Assembly: GCA_913055635.1 (NCBI GenBank)
Contig: CAJXLK010000010.1
Location: 40,300-104,299, forward strand
Length of the DNA stretch: 64,000 bases
From: an uncultured Bacteroidota bacterium
Lineage (GTDB): Bacteria; Bacteroidota; Bacteroidia; Bacteroidales; UBA12077
Direction: 5' to 3'
The translations under genes and the position numbers were made by a program. Below the pieces are notes generated by a model. The model worked only from the letters and a program-made list of their open reading frames with translations, did not search any database and was not told the origin of the DNA. This document shows, piece by piece, positions 45,745 to 54,913 of the stretch (position 1 is the stretch's first letter; the number at the start of each line of letters is the position of its first letter).

Positions 45745-47497
45745 CATCACCAAAGGAAAGATAACCGGGATCATTGCCAACCTGGTTATTGTGGAGGCTG
45801 ACGGCCCGGTACAACAGAACGAGATTTGCTATATTGTTCAGCAGGACAGCAAGCTGATGTCGGAGGTTATTAAGGTACTGGGCACGACTGCTTACATTCA
45901 GGCCTTTGAGAGCACCCGGGGGTTGAAGGTAGGCGACCAGGTTGAGTTTGCCGGCCACATGCTGGAAGTAAACCTGGGTCCGGGTATCCTCTCGCGCAAC
46001 TATGATGGGTTGCAGAACGACCTGGACCGCATGGAAGGCATTTTCCTCAAGCGCGGTGCGCAGACCGACGCCCTGGACCATGAGAAGAAGTGGACATTTA
46101 AGCCTTTGGCTCAACAGGGCGATAAAGTCATTGGCGGCGACTGGCTGGGGGAAGTCACTGAAAACTGGCTGCCCCACAAGATCATGGTTCCTTTCAAATT
46201 CAAAGGCAAATATACCGTCAAATCGGTGGCCGGTGAAGGGGATTATACCATCGACGATACGATAGCCGTGGTCACCGATGAGGATGGCCGTGAGATTGAG
46301 TTGACCATGGTTCAGCAATGGCCGGTCAAGGTACCCATCAAGAACTACCAGGAAAAGCCCAGGCCATTTAAGATGCTGGAGACAGGCATCCGGACCATTG
46401 ATACGTTGAATCCCATTGGTGAGGGCGGAACCGGTTTCATTCCCGGGCCTTTCGGCAGCGGCAAAACCGTGCTGCAGCATGCCCTTTCCAAGCAGGCCGA
46501 AGCCGATATGATCATCATGGCAGCCTGTGGCGAGCGGGCCAACGAGGTGGTGGAGATCTTCACCGAGTTCCCTGAACTGGAGGATCCCCGCACCGGTCGG
46601 AAGCTGATGGAGCGGACTACCATCATCGCCAATACGTCTAACATGCCGGTGGCTGCCCGCGAGGCTTCCGTTTATACCGCCATGACCATTGCCGAGTATT
46701 ACCGGGCCATGGGGCTGAAGATCCTGCTTTTGGCTGACTCTACTTCCCGTTGGGCCCAGGCCCTTAGGGAGATGTCCAACCGGATGGAGGAATTGCCCGG
46801 ACCGGACGCTTATCCGATGGACCTGACCGCCATCATCTCCAATTTCTATTCCCGTGCCGGTTATGTTTACCTGAACAACGGCAAATCCGGATCCATTACT
46901 TTCATCGGTACGGTCTCTCCGGCCGGGGGTAACCTGAAAGAGCCCGTTACGGAAGCCACCAAGAAAGCGGCCCGTTGTTTCTATGCCCTTTCCCAGGACC
47001 GGGCCGACAGCAAGCGCTATCCGGCCGTCGACCCCATCGATAGCTATTCCAAATACCTCGAATACCCTGAGCTGGAGAAGTACCTGAAGGAAAACATCGA
47101 CGAAAACTGGCCCGCCCACGTCCAGCTCATGAAGGATGCCTTGCTCAGAGGCCGGGAAGCCTCAGAACAGATCAATATCCTAGGCGACGACGGGGTGCCG
47201 GTGGATTACCACATCACCTTCTGGAAATCCGAAATCATCGATTTCGTCATCCTCCAGCAGGATGCCTTCGATGCCATCGACGCCCAGAGCTCCCTGGAGC
47301 GCCAGAAATACATGCTCGAGAAAGTCATTGAGATATACCACACCGGTTTTAGCTTCGAACACTTTGAAGAAGTCAATGAATTCTTCAAACGGTTGATCGA
47401 TACCCTACGGCAGATGAACTATTCGGAGTTCAAATCCGACCAATTCCATCAGTATGAAAAGGAATTAGAACAAATTATTGAAGAAAGAAAGGGTTAA
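45728..47497 (+). CDS. V/A-type ATPase catalytic subunit A
   Basis: 589 residues. Catalytic nucleotide-binding subunit with P-loop GPFGSGKTVLQ, the A-subunit non-homologous insert before it, the Walker-B region LKILLLADSTSRWAQALRE and ACGERANEVVE. It hydrolyses or makes ATP in the A3B3 head. The product is unambiguous by length and motif and is distinct from the F-type beta encoded 9 kb away. It overlaps the DUF2764 gene by 17 bases and is followed after 2 bases by subunit B. ATG start at 45728. Confidence 0.97.
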   Translation: MSKKDNITKGKITGIIANLVIVEADGPVQQNEICYIVQQDSKLMSEVIKVLGTTAYIQAFESTRGLKVGDQVEFAGHMLEVNLGPGILSRNYDGLQNDLDRMEGIFLKRGAQTDALDHEKKWTFKPLAQQGDKVIGGDWLGEVTENWLPHKIMVPFKFKGKYTVKSVAGEGDYTIDDTIAVVTDEDGREIELTMVQQWPVKVPIKNYQEKPRPFKMLETGIRTIDTLNPIGEGGTGFIPGPFGSGKTVLQHALSKQAEADMIIMAACGERANEVVEIFTEFPELEDPRTGRKLMERTTIIANTSNMPVAAREASVYTAMTIAEYYRAMGLKILLLADSTSRWAQALREMSNRMEELPGPDAYPMDLTAIISNFYSRAGYVYLNNGKSGSITFIGTVSPAGGNLKEPVTEATKKAARCFYALSQDRADSKRYPAVDPIDSYSKYLEYPELEKYLKENIDENWPAHVQLMKDALLRGREASEQINILGDDGVPVDYHITFWKSEIIDFVILQQDAFDAIDAQSSLERQKYMLEKVIEIYHTGFSFEHFEEVNEFFKRLIDTLRQMNYSEFKSDQFHQYEKELEQIIEERKG

Positions 47498-47499
47498 TC

Positions 47500-48828
47500 A
47501 TGGAAACACAAGCATTTCAAAAGATCTATACAAAGATCGATCAGATCACCAAGGCCACCATCACCCTGCATGCCACAGGCGTGGGCAATGAGGAGATTGC
47601 CCTGGTGAATGATCGTCTGGCCCAGGTGGTAAAGATCATAGGCGATGAGGTCACCCTGCAGGTTTTTGCGGGTACCGAAGGCATTCCCACCAATTCGGAA
47701 GTTATCTTTTTTGGCCGCTCGGCCAATCTGAAAGTTGGCGAGGAGCTGTCCGGGCGTTTTTTCAACGCTTATGGTGAGCCTATCGACGGAGGCCCCGAGG
47801 TGGAAGGCGAAGAGGTTGAAATTGGGGGGCCCACGGTCAACCCGGTTAGAAGGCTTCAGCCCTCGGAATTTATTCCCACTGGCATTGCCGGCATTGACCT
47901 GAACAATGCGTTGGTGACCGGGCAGAAGATCCCGTTTTTTGCCGACCCGGACCAGCCCTACAACCAGGTGATGTCGATGGTGGCCCTCCGCGCTAAGGCC
48001 GACAAGATTATCCTGGGGGGGATGGGCCTGACCAACGACGATTACCTTTATTATAAAAACGTATTTGACAACGCCGGGGCCCTGGACCGCATCATCAGTT
48101 TTGTCAACACCACGGAGGATCCCTCGGTAGAACGCCTGCTGGTGCCCGATATGTGCCTGTCAGCGGCCGAGCATTTTGCCGTGGATAAGAACCAGAAAGT
48201 GCTGGTCTTGCTCACCGACATGACCCTATACGCCGATGCCCTGAGTATTGTCTCCAACCGGATGGATCAGATTCCCTCGAAAGACTCGATGCCTGGCTCG
48301 CTCTACAGTGACCTGGCCAAAATCTATGAAAAAGCCGTGCAGTTCCCCGAAGGCGGATCGATCACCATTGTGGCCGTGACCACCCTTTCCGGTGGCGACA
48401 TTACCCACGCCATCCCCGACAATACAGGGTATATTACTGAAGGTCAGCTCTTCCTGCGAAATGACACCGATGTGAGTAAGGTCATTGTCGACCCGTTCCG
48501 CAGCCTCTCCAGGCTGAAGCAGCTGGTCATTGGCAAGAAGACCCGCGAAGACCACCCGCAGGTGATGAACGCTGCTATACGCCTGTTTGCCGATGCCTCC
48601 AACGCCAAAACCAAGCTGGAGAACGGCTTCGACCTGACCGACTATGACGAGCGGGCCCTCGAGTTTGCCAAGGATTATTCCAAAAAACTGCTGGCCATCG
48701 ACGTCAACATTGAAGTGGATGAAATGCTGGATACGGCCTGGGGCCTTTTCGACAAGCACTTCAAGCGCAGCGAGGTGAGTGTGAAGAAAGAACTGGTCGA
48801 TAAATACTGGCCCAACTCCAGTGAATAA
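47500..48828 (+). CDS. V/A-type ATPase regulatory subunit B
   Basis: 442 residues. Non-catalytic nucleotide-binding subunit. The P-loop is degenerate (VTGQKIPFFADPDQPYNQV), as in all B subunits, while the arginine-finger region and VPDMCLSAAEHFAVDKNQKVLVLLTDMTLYADALSIVSNRMDQIPSKDSMPGSLYSDLAKIYEKA are typical. It alternates with A in the hexameric head. It starts 2 bases after subunit A. ATG start at 47500. Confidence 0.97.
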   Translation: METQAFQKIYTKIDQITKATITLHATGVGNEEIALVNDRLAQVVKIIGDEVTLQVFAGTEGIPTNSEVIFFGRSANLKVGEELSGRFFNAYGEPIDGGPEVEGEEVEIGGPTVNPVRRLQPSEFIPTGIAGIDLNNALVTGQKIPFFADPDQPYNQVMSMVALRAKADKIILGGMGLTNDDYLYYKNVFDNAGALDRIISFVNTTEDPSVERLLVPDMCLSAAEHFAVDKNQKVLVLLTDMTLYADALSIVSNRMDQIPSKDSMPGSLYSDLAKIYEKAVQFPEGGSITIVAVTTLSGGDITHAIPDNTGYITEGQLFLRNDTDVSKVIVDPFRSLSRLKQLVIGKKTREDHPQVMNAAIRLFADASNAKTKLENGFDLTDYDERALEFAKDYSKKLLAIDVNIEVDEMLDTAWGLFDKHFKRSEVSVKKELVDKYWPNSSE

Positions 48829-48839
48829 ATTACAAGCTT

Positions 48840-49433
48840 ATGTCCATTAAGTTTCAGTATAATAAAATATCTCAGCAAAGGCTGAAGAAGCAGCTTGACA
48901 TCCGGCTGCGGGCCCTGCCTACCCTTCAGAGCAAGGAAGCGGCCCTGCGCGTGGAGGTCAAAAACGCCAAAGACCGGATGAATGAGCTGGAACAACAACT
49001 CAACGAGCAGATGAAGACCTACGAAGATATGGTCCGCCTGTGGTCGGAGTTTGATAAGGATCTGGTGACCGTGCGGGAAGTAAAGCTTTCCTCCAAAAAG
49101 ATCGCCGGAACCAAAACCCCCGTGCTGGAAGATGTGGAATTTGACATCAAGGATTTTAGCCTCTACAATAAACCCAGTTGGTTCCTCGAAGGTGTGCAGG
49201 TCCTTGAATCAATGGCCCGCATTGGCATTGAAAGGGAAGTGTTCCGCCAGAAGATGCACCTGCTGGATTATGCCCGGAAAAAAACCACTCAGAAGGTGAA
49301 CCTCTATGAAAAGGTTCAAATTCCGGAATACCAGGATGCAATCAACAAGATCAAGCGCTTTCTGGAGGATCAGGAAAACCTGTCCAAATCGGCCCAGAAA
49401 ATCGTTAAGAAACGTCATGAACAAAATCAGTAG
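48840..49433 (+). CDS. V/A-type ATPase subunit D (central stalk)
   Basis: 197 residues. A long N-terminal coiled coil (SIKFQYNKISQQRLKKQLDIRLRALPTLQSKEAALRVEV) and a C-terminal one (KKTTQKVNLYEKVQIPEYQDAINKIKRFLEDQENLSKSAQKIVKKR) flank a short globular region, the standard subunit D rotor-shaft pattern. It turns inside the A3B3 head, the role of gamma in F-ATPases. Subunit F, normally its partner, is not encoded in this operon. 11 bases after subunit B. Confidence 0.93.
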   Translation: MSIKFQYNKISQQRLKKQLDIRLRALPTLQSKEAALRVEVKNAKDRMNELEQQLNEQMKTYEDMVRLWSEFDKDLVTVREVKLSSKKIAGTKTPVLEDVEFDIKDFSLYNKPSWFLEGVQVLESMARIGIEREVFRQKMHLLDYARKKTTQKVNLYEKVQIPEYQDAINKIKRFLEDQENLSKSAQKIVKKRHEQNQ

Positions 49434-49445
49434 GGAGGCTGCACA

Positions 49446-51245
49446 ATGATAACTCCAATGGTAAAATATTCCTTTTTGATTTATCATAAGGAATATGATA
49501 CATTTTTAAATAAGTTGCAGGACATCGGTGTGCTTCATATCCAGGAGAAGGCCAATGAATATGATGAACAAACCCGCCAGGCCTTGTCGCAGATCAAGCA
49601 GATCAATGACACCCTGCGTTTTTTAAGCAAGCGGGATCAGGAAGAGTCTCCTGAAAAGGATGGAAAGCAGGCGATGGATGTGGTTCACGATATTCGCCAG
49701 GGAAAGGAGGAGATTGATCAGATTGAGCAGGAGCTGGTTACCTTGAAAAAAGACATGGACAAGGCCAGGCCCTGGGGCGATTTTTCCCGGGAGATGGAAA
49801 GTAAGCTGGAGAAACTGGGGTTGACCCCGCGTTTTTTCATGTGCAATGAAAAACGATTTGACAGCGACTGGGAGAATCAATATTATTTGGAGCGCATCCA
49901 TCAGGAGAGCGGCAATTTATATTTTGTCATTTTCCAGGAGCCGGGTCAGGAGATTGATATTGATGCGGAGGAGATAAAATTACCGGCCCGGCCGTTTTCA
50001 GAGCTGGAGGAGACCTATGATGACAAGGAGCGGCGCATTCAGGAGATCAACCGGATGTTTGATGACTATGCCGTGAAGTATCAGCAGCTGTTGCGGGATG
50101 CGCGCAAAGCCTTGCAGGAGGAGACCGAGTTCAACCAGGCCAAGAACCATACCGAGGCGGAAGCCCAACAAAAGGTGATGCTGCTGGAAGGATGGGTTCC
50201 GGAGACCAAGGAGCAGGTACTGACCGATTTTCTGGAAGAGCAGGATGTATTGTATGTGCGGGAAGAAGCCGACAAGGAGGATCCCACCCAGGTTCCCATC
50301 CTTTTGAAGAACAACAAGTTTGCACGGGTTTATGAACCTTTGCAGGATTTGTTTTCGCTGCCGCACTACCACGAAATTGATTTAACACCTTTCTTTGCGC
50401 CTTTCTTTATGCTTTTCTTTGGCTTTTGTCTTGGCGATGCCGGCTATGGCGTGTTTATGCTGCTGGCCGTTACCATTTACAAGCATACCAAGGCCAAGCC
50501 CAAGATGAAGACTTATTTGACCATGGCCCAGTGGTTGGGCCTGGCCACGGTGATCATGGGTGCCATCGGAGGGACACTTTTCGGCATCAACCTGACCAAA
50601 GCCGATTGGATGGGCGATATCAAGAACATGTTCCTCAAACCCCAGGATCTGTTTTATTTATCCCTGGCAGTGGGCATGTTGCAAATCCTCTTCGGAATGT
50701 TCATTAAAGCTGCCAATCTGTGGAGACAGAAAGGGTTTGTTTATTCCCTCTCCACCTTCGGCTGGATTCTGGCCCTTCTTTCGTTGATCGTTTTCGCAGG
50801 TGGTGACCGCATGGGATGGTTCGCCATGGCTGAGGTGGGCACCATCTATCATGGATTGCTCATTTTAAGCGGCATCTTGATCTTCTTTTTCAGCGATCCC
50901 CGGATCAATGTGTTTGCCCGTGTCGGACAAGGTATATGGGATGCCTACAATGTGATAACTGGCGTCTTTGGAGACCTGCTCTCCTACATCCGCCTGTTTG
51001 CCATTGGCATCTCCACGGCCATCCTGGGATTGGTGATCAATCAGATCGCCATCACATTCGGACAGATACCCTATGCCGGCCCCCTGGTCTTTGTGATCAT
51101 CCTTTTGGTCGGCCACATCGGCAACCTGTTGATTTCCGGCCTGGGTTCCTTTGTTCACCCCATGCGTCTGATCTTTGTGGAATTTTATAAAAATGCCGGC
51201 TTTGACGGAGGCGGAAAACGTTACAAACCTTTTTCCAAATCCTGA
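49446..51245 (+). CDS. V/A-type ATPase subunit I (a-type stator)
   Basis: 599 residues. The N-terminal half is cytoplasmic with long coiled coils; the C-terminal half has about seven membrane helices (from FFAPFFMLFFGFCLGDAGYGVFMLL onward). The segment NVITGVFGDLLSYIRLFAIGISTAILGLVIN contains the conserved arginine (SYIRLFA) that faces the ring carboxylates during ion transport. A strong Shine-Dalgarno, GGGAGG, lies 7 bases before ATG 49446, unusual for Bacteroidota, which rarely rely on such sites. Confidence 0.95.
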   Translation: MITPMVKYSFLIYHKEYDTFLNKLQDIGVLHIQEKANEYDEQTRQALSQIKQINDTLRFLSKRDQEESPEKDGKQAMDVVHDIRQGKEEIDQIEQELVTLKKDMDKARPWGDFSREMESKLEKLGLTPRFFMCNEKRFDSDWENQYYLERIHQESGNLYFVIFQEPGQEIDIDAEEIKLPARPFSELEETYDDKERRIQEINRMFDDYAVKYQQLLRDARKALQEETEFNQAKNHTEAEAQQKVMLLEGWVPETKEQVLTDFLEEQDVLYVREEADKEDPTQVPILLKNNKFARVYEPLQDLFSLPHYHEIDLTPFFAPFFMLFFGFCLGDAGYGVFMLLAVTIYKHTKAKPKMKTYLTMAQWLGLATVIMGAIGGTLFGINLTKADWMGDIKNMFLKPQDLFYLSLAVGMLQILFGMFIKAANLWRQKGFVYSLSTFGWILALLSLIVFAGGDRMGWFAMAEVGTIYHGLLILSGILIFFFSDPRINVFARVGQGIWDAYNVITGVFGDLLSYIRLFAIGISTAILGLVINQIAITFGQIPYAGPLVFVIILLVGHIGNLLISGLGSFVHPMRLIFVEFYKNAGFDGGGKRYKPFSKS

Positions 51246-51360
51246 ATGGACAGCAAGCCCGGATCAGGATGAACCAAAGGGCAGGTCCATGGCATCCGGC
51301 ATTCAATTCAACTTCAGGCCAATCGTATTCAATGGCCTGCCATTGAAAGAAGGCCAATCA

Positions 51361-51392
51361 GTTGAAAGGGAATGTCTTCGATGCTATAATTG
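51361..51392 (+). promoter_or_regulatory. Candidate separate promoter of V-type subunit K
   Basis: GTTG at 51361-51364, 20 bases, TATAATTG at 51385-51392: one mismatch in each element from TTTG-N19-TAnnTTTG. It lies in the 292-base gap between subunits I and K and could give extra transcript for the multicopy ring subunit. Confidence 0.4.
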
Positions 51393-51432
51393 CGTAAAAC
51401 CGAATTAAAAATCGAATATAAAGTTAAAACGG

Positions 51433-51449
51433 GGGTTGTTGAGCAACCC
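51433..51449 (+). other. Hairpin in the leader of subunit K
   Basis: GGGTTG, loop TTGAG, CAACCC. No T-tract follows, so it is not a terminator. It could be a processing or mRNA-stabilising stem in the 292-base gap before the ring subunit. Confidence 0.5.
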
Positions 51450-51519
51450 GGAATTGAAACAAAAATTTGAGCGTGGTTATCCATCAAATCAAAATCATAA
51501 AAGAGAAGTTAAATTTTAA

Positions 51520-51999
<480 letters not shown>

Positions 52000-52023
52000 T
52001 TTAGATAGAAAACAAATAACAAC

Positions 52024-52041
52024 GACCACCATGGGGTGGTC
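52024..52041 (+). terminator. First hairpin after subunit K
   Basis: GACCACC, ATGG, GGTGGTC, 24 bases after the stop. No T-tract of its own; possibly a 3'-end stabilising stem before the true terminator. Confidence 0.5.
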
Positions 52042-52069
52042 GGCTTGAGAAGCTCATACCCATTCGTAT

Positions 52070-52104
52070 AAAAGGCGATGTTGATTAAAATCATCGCCTT
52101 TTTT
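52070..52104 (+). terminator. Rho-independent terminator of the V-type ATPase operon
   Basis: AAAAGGCGATG, 11-base loop, CATCGCCTTTT followed by more T residues: an 11-bp stem with U-tract. It separates the V-type operon from atpB. Confidence 0.92.
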
Positions 52105-52140
52105 ATGTTGAAGCGCCGAATAATATGTTTCAAAATTGCA

Positions 52141-52148
52141 TATTTTTG
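52141..52148 (+). promoter_or_regulatory. -7 promoter element of atpB-E-F-H-A-G
   Basis: TATTTTTG, exact TAnnTTTG, 20 bases before ATG 52169; no convincing -33. It overlaps an alternative TTG start at 52136, supporting ATG 52169. Confidence 0.55.
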
Positions 52149-52168
52149 TCAACGTTAAACGATATGCG

Positions 52169-53293
52169 ATGGGTAAGAACGGATTACACAGCGTGCTGCC
52201 GCTTCTTTTAACAGCTTTTTTCTTCATGGCTTCGGGTCCGAAGGCACCGGCCCATACCCCGGCCGGGATCAAGGCTGGCGTGACGGCTCAGCATTCAGGA
52301 CACAATGAAGAAGAAAAACTTCAACCGGGTAAGATCATCATCGATCATGTGGTAGATCATTACAGTTGGCACATCACCACCATTGGAGAGACCGAAATCA
52401 GCATCCCCCTTCCGGTAATACTTTACAGCAAGGAGCGGGGATTTTTCTTTTTCTGGTCCTCCCGCTTTGATCATGGCCACAGCAGCTATAAAGGGTTCAA
52501 GATTGCCCAAAAGGGGGCGCAGAAAGGGTCAATCGTGGAGGTTACTGACCAGGGCGAGGTAAAAGAAGACCGCCCCCTGGATTTTTCGATAACCAAGACC
52601 GTGGCGGCGGTGTTTGTGAGTCTTGCCCTCTTGCTAGGGATTTTTATTACAGTGGCCCGCCAGTATAAAAAGCGCACCAGGAAGCCGCCCAAGGGATTGC
52701 AGTCGCTGGTGGAACCGCTGATCCTGTTTGTGCGCGATGAGATCGCCCGCCCCAGCATCGGCGAAAAGAATTATGAACGCTATACCCCGTTTCTTTTATC
52801 GGTGTTCTTTTTTATTTTGCTCAACAACCTGTTGGGATTGATTCCCATATTCCCGGCCGGTGCCAATACCACGGGCAATATATCGGTAACGATGGCCCTG
52901 GCCCTGTTCACCTTTATCATCACACAGGTGAGTGGGAAAAAACATTATTGGCGGGAAATTTTTAACCCGCCGGCCGTACCCTGGTGGCTGAAGATTCCCC
53001 TGCCCCTGGTTCCCCTGATTGAATTTGTGGGCATTTTCACCAAACCCTTTGTGCTGATGATCCGACTCTTTGCCAATATATCGGCCGGTCACATCGTAGC
53101 CCTGGGGTTTTTTATGCTGATCTTTATTTTTGGCGATATGAATCCAATGGCCGGCTACGGTATATCGGTCCTCTCGCTTTTGTTTACCGTATTTTTAACC
53201 CTGCTGGAGCTATTGGTGGCCTTCATTCAGGCCTATGTCTTTACCATCTTGTCGGCCCTGTATTTTGGAATGGCTTTGGGAGAGGTTGAATGA
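52169..53293 (+). CDS. atpB: F-type ATP synthase subunit a
   Basis: 374 residues from ATG 52169 (a TTG start 11 codons upstream would overlap the promoter). About 130 N-terminal residues form an extra region: a signal-like helix (LHSVLPLLLTAFFFMASGP), then a His-rich periplasmic segment, an extension usual for Bacteroidota subunit a. The membrane domain starts near residue 150. Helix 4/5 of the ion channel reads PFVLMIRLFANISAGHIVALGF, with the essential arginine in MIRLFANISAGH. First gene of the downstream Fo/F1 operon; in related genomes it follows the AtpI-like gene directly. Confidence 0.95.
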   Translation: MGKNGLHSVLPLLLTAFFFMASGPKAPAHTPAGIKAGVTAQHSGHNEEEKLQPGKIIIDHVVDHYSWHITTIGETEISIPLPVILYSKERGFFFFWSSRFDHGHSSYKGFKIAQKGAQKGSIVEVTDQGEVKEDRPLDFSITKTVAAVFVSLALLLGIFITVARQYKKRTRKPPKGLQSLVEPLILFVRDEIARPSIGEKNYERYTPFLLSVFFFILLNNLLGLIPIFPAGANTTGNISVTMALALFTFIITQVSGKKHYWREIFNPPAVPWWLKIPLPLVPLIEFVGIFTKPFVLMIRLFANISAGHIVALGFFMLIFIFGDMNPMAGYGISVLSLLFTVFLTLLELLVAFIQAYVFTILSALYFGMALGEVE

Positions 53294-53593
<300 letters not shown>

Positions 53594-53603
53594 ATCAAAA
53601 GTG

Positions 53604-53643
53604 ACTTTACAGCCGCAGCGTTTGGCTGGGCTGTAAAGTTTTT
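53604..53643 (+). terminator. Terminator-like hairpin between atpE and atpF
   Basis: ACTTTACAGCC (53604-53614), 14-base loop, GGCTGTAAAGT (53629-53639), then TTTT. An 11-bp perfect stem inside an operon that should continue; partial termination here would raise c-subunit mRNA relative to downstream genes. Confidence 0.75.
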
Positions 53644-53670
53644 CTGAATGGATTGAAAAAATTTTTGCTT

Positions 53671-54165
53671 ATGGAACTGATCAGACCGGATTTTGGACTG
53701 CTTTTTTGGATGTTGATATCTTTCGGCATTGTACTGTTGATTTTGCGCCGCTTTGCCTGGGGCCCAATTTTAAATGCCCTCAAGACCAGGGAGCGGACCA
53801 TCCAGGAGCGCCTGGATGTGGCCCGCAAGGCCAAAAAAGAACTGGCTGAGATTGAGTTCGGCAACGAGCGCATCATTGCCCTGGCCAAGACCGAGCGGGC
53901 CAATATGCTGAAGGAAGCCCAGCAGACCAAAAAGCAGATCATTGAGGAAGCGCGCCAGGAGGCCCGTCAGGAGGCCAACAAGATCATGGAGGATACCAAC
54001 CGCAAGATCGAGGCGCGCAAAAAAGAAGCGGAAAAAGAGATCAGGGACCAGATTGCGGGGCTCTCTGTGGACATCGCTGAGAAAGTGCTTAAGGAGAAAC
54101 TCTCAGACGACCAGAAACAGAAGGATTACATCCGGAATTTGGTCAATGAAATCACCATCAATTAA
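53671..54165 (+). CDS. atpF: F-type ATP synthase subunit b
   Basis: 164 residues from ATG 53671 (the frame extends to TTG 53653). One N-terminal membrane helix (MELIRPDFGLLFWMLISFGIVLLILRRFAW), then a long charged coiled coil to the end, the peripheral stalk pattern. The segment RRFAWGPILNALKTRERTIQERLDVARKAK is typical of the family. It dimerises and binds delta. Six bases after it atpH begins. Confidence 0.95.
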   Translation: MELIRPDFGLLFWMLISFGIVLLILRRFAWGPILNALKTRERTIQERLDVARKAKKELAEIEFGNERIIALAKTERANMLKEAQQTKKQIIEEARQEARQEANKIMEDTNRKIEARKKEAEKEIRDQIAGLSVDIAEKVLKEKLSDDQKQKDYIRNLVNEITIN

Positions 54166-54171
54166 TTGGCT

Positions 54172-54729
54172 ATGTATCGAAGCCTCGTTACACTAAGATA
54201 TGCCAAAGCATTGTTCCTTCAGGCCGAGGAGCAGGGAGTCAGCGATCAGGTCCTGGCTGATGTTCAGGAACTGCAACAAGCTTTTGATGCCTACCCGGAT
54301 ATCCTCCGGACCATTGAACATCCGGTAATACAGACATCCAAAAAAAAGTGCATCTTCAGTGAACTTTTTCAGGAACGCATTTCTGCTCTTACCCTGAAGT
54401 TCATTCACCTGGTCCTGAAAAACAGGCGGGAAGCCTATTTGATCAATATATTCCGTAACTTTAGGGATATATACAATGAAGACCGGGAAATCAAAAAAGT
54501 GGAGCTCACCACTGCACTGCCCCTTGAAGCCGGGGAAAAAGAGGTCATTAAGAAACTGATACGTCAGTCCTTTCATGCCCGTAAAGTCGATTTCAATGAA
54601 CGAATTGATTCGGAGATTGTGGGTGGTTTCATCATCCAGATTGAGGATCAGCTTTTGGATGCCAGTGTAAGGCGGCAGCTTCAAATGATCAGAAAAACCC
54701 TGTCAGATAAGAATGCCATTGTTTCTTGA
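54172..54729 (+). CDS. atpH: F-type ATP synthase subunit delta
   Basis: 185 residues from ATG 54172 (TTG 54166 is two codons earlier). N-terminal helical bundle begins YRSLVTLRYAKALFLQAEEQG, and the C-terminal part ends IDSEIVGGFIIQIEDQLLDASVRRQLQMIRKTL, the family's GGFIxxIxDxxxDxSVRxxLxxL signature. It joins the b stalk to the alpha crown. The stop at 54729 is followed after two bases by an 8-bp periodic repeat array, and atpA begins 184 bases later. Confidence 0.95.
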   Translation: MYRSLVTLRYAKALFLQAEEQGVSDQVLADVQELQQAFDAYPDILRTIEHPVIQTSKKKCIFSELFQERISALTLKFIHLVLKNRREAYLINIFRNFRDIYNEDREIKKVELTTALPLEAGEKEVIKKLIRQSFHARKVDFNERIDSEIVGGFIIQIEDQLLDASVRRQLQMIRKTLSDKNAIVS

Positions 54730-54731
54730 AC

Positions 54732-54819
54732 AATGATAGAATGATAAAATGATAGAATGGGAGAATTGAGCAATGATTGAATGGGAAAATGCGATAATGC
54801 TTAAATGCGATAATGAAAG
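54732..54819. repeat. Eleven consecutive AATGNNNN octamers
   Basis: Eleven 8-base units in exact register: AATGATAG, AATGATAA, AATGATAG, AATGGGAG, AATTGAGC, AATGATTG, AATGGGAA, AATGCGAT, AATGCTTA, AATGCGAT, AATGAAAG. Positions 1-4 are AATG in ten of eleven; positions 5-8 vary. It starts 2 bases after the atpH stop. A related array occurs at 59726-59797. Confidence 0.9.
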
Positions 54820-54913
54820 CCAACACATCTAAGCTTATTGATTTAATCATTCAATCATATATAGAATAGAATCAAACAGACTTTAGAATTTAACTAAAAA
54901 AAAACAAGTTGAT

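Noticed and set aside
45725..47119. A 464-codon minus-strand ORF opposite V-type subunit A
   Set aside because: It is a long open antisense frame of a highly conserved gene; the translated sequence has no domain and no start context. Other long antisense ORFs (e.g. 3915-4709, 12305-12931, 44467-45306) were rejected for the same reason.
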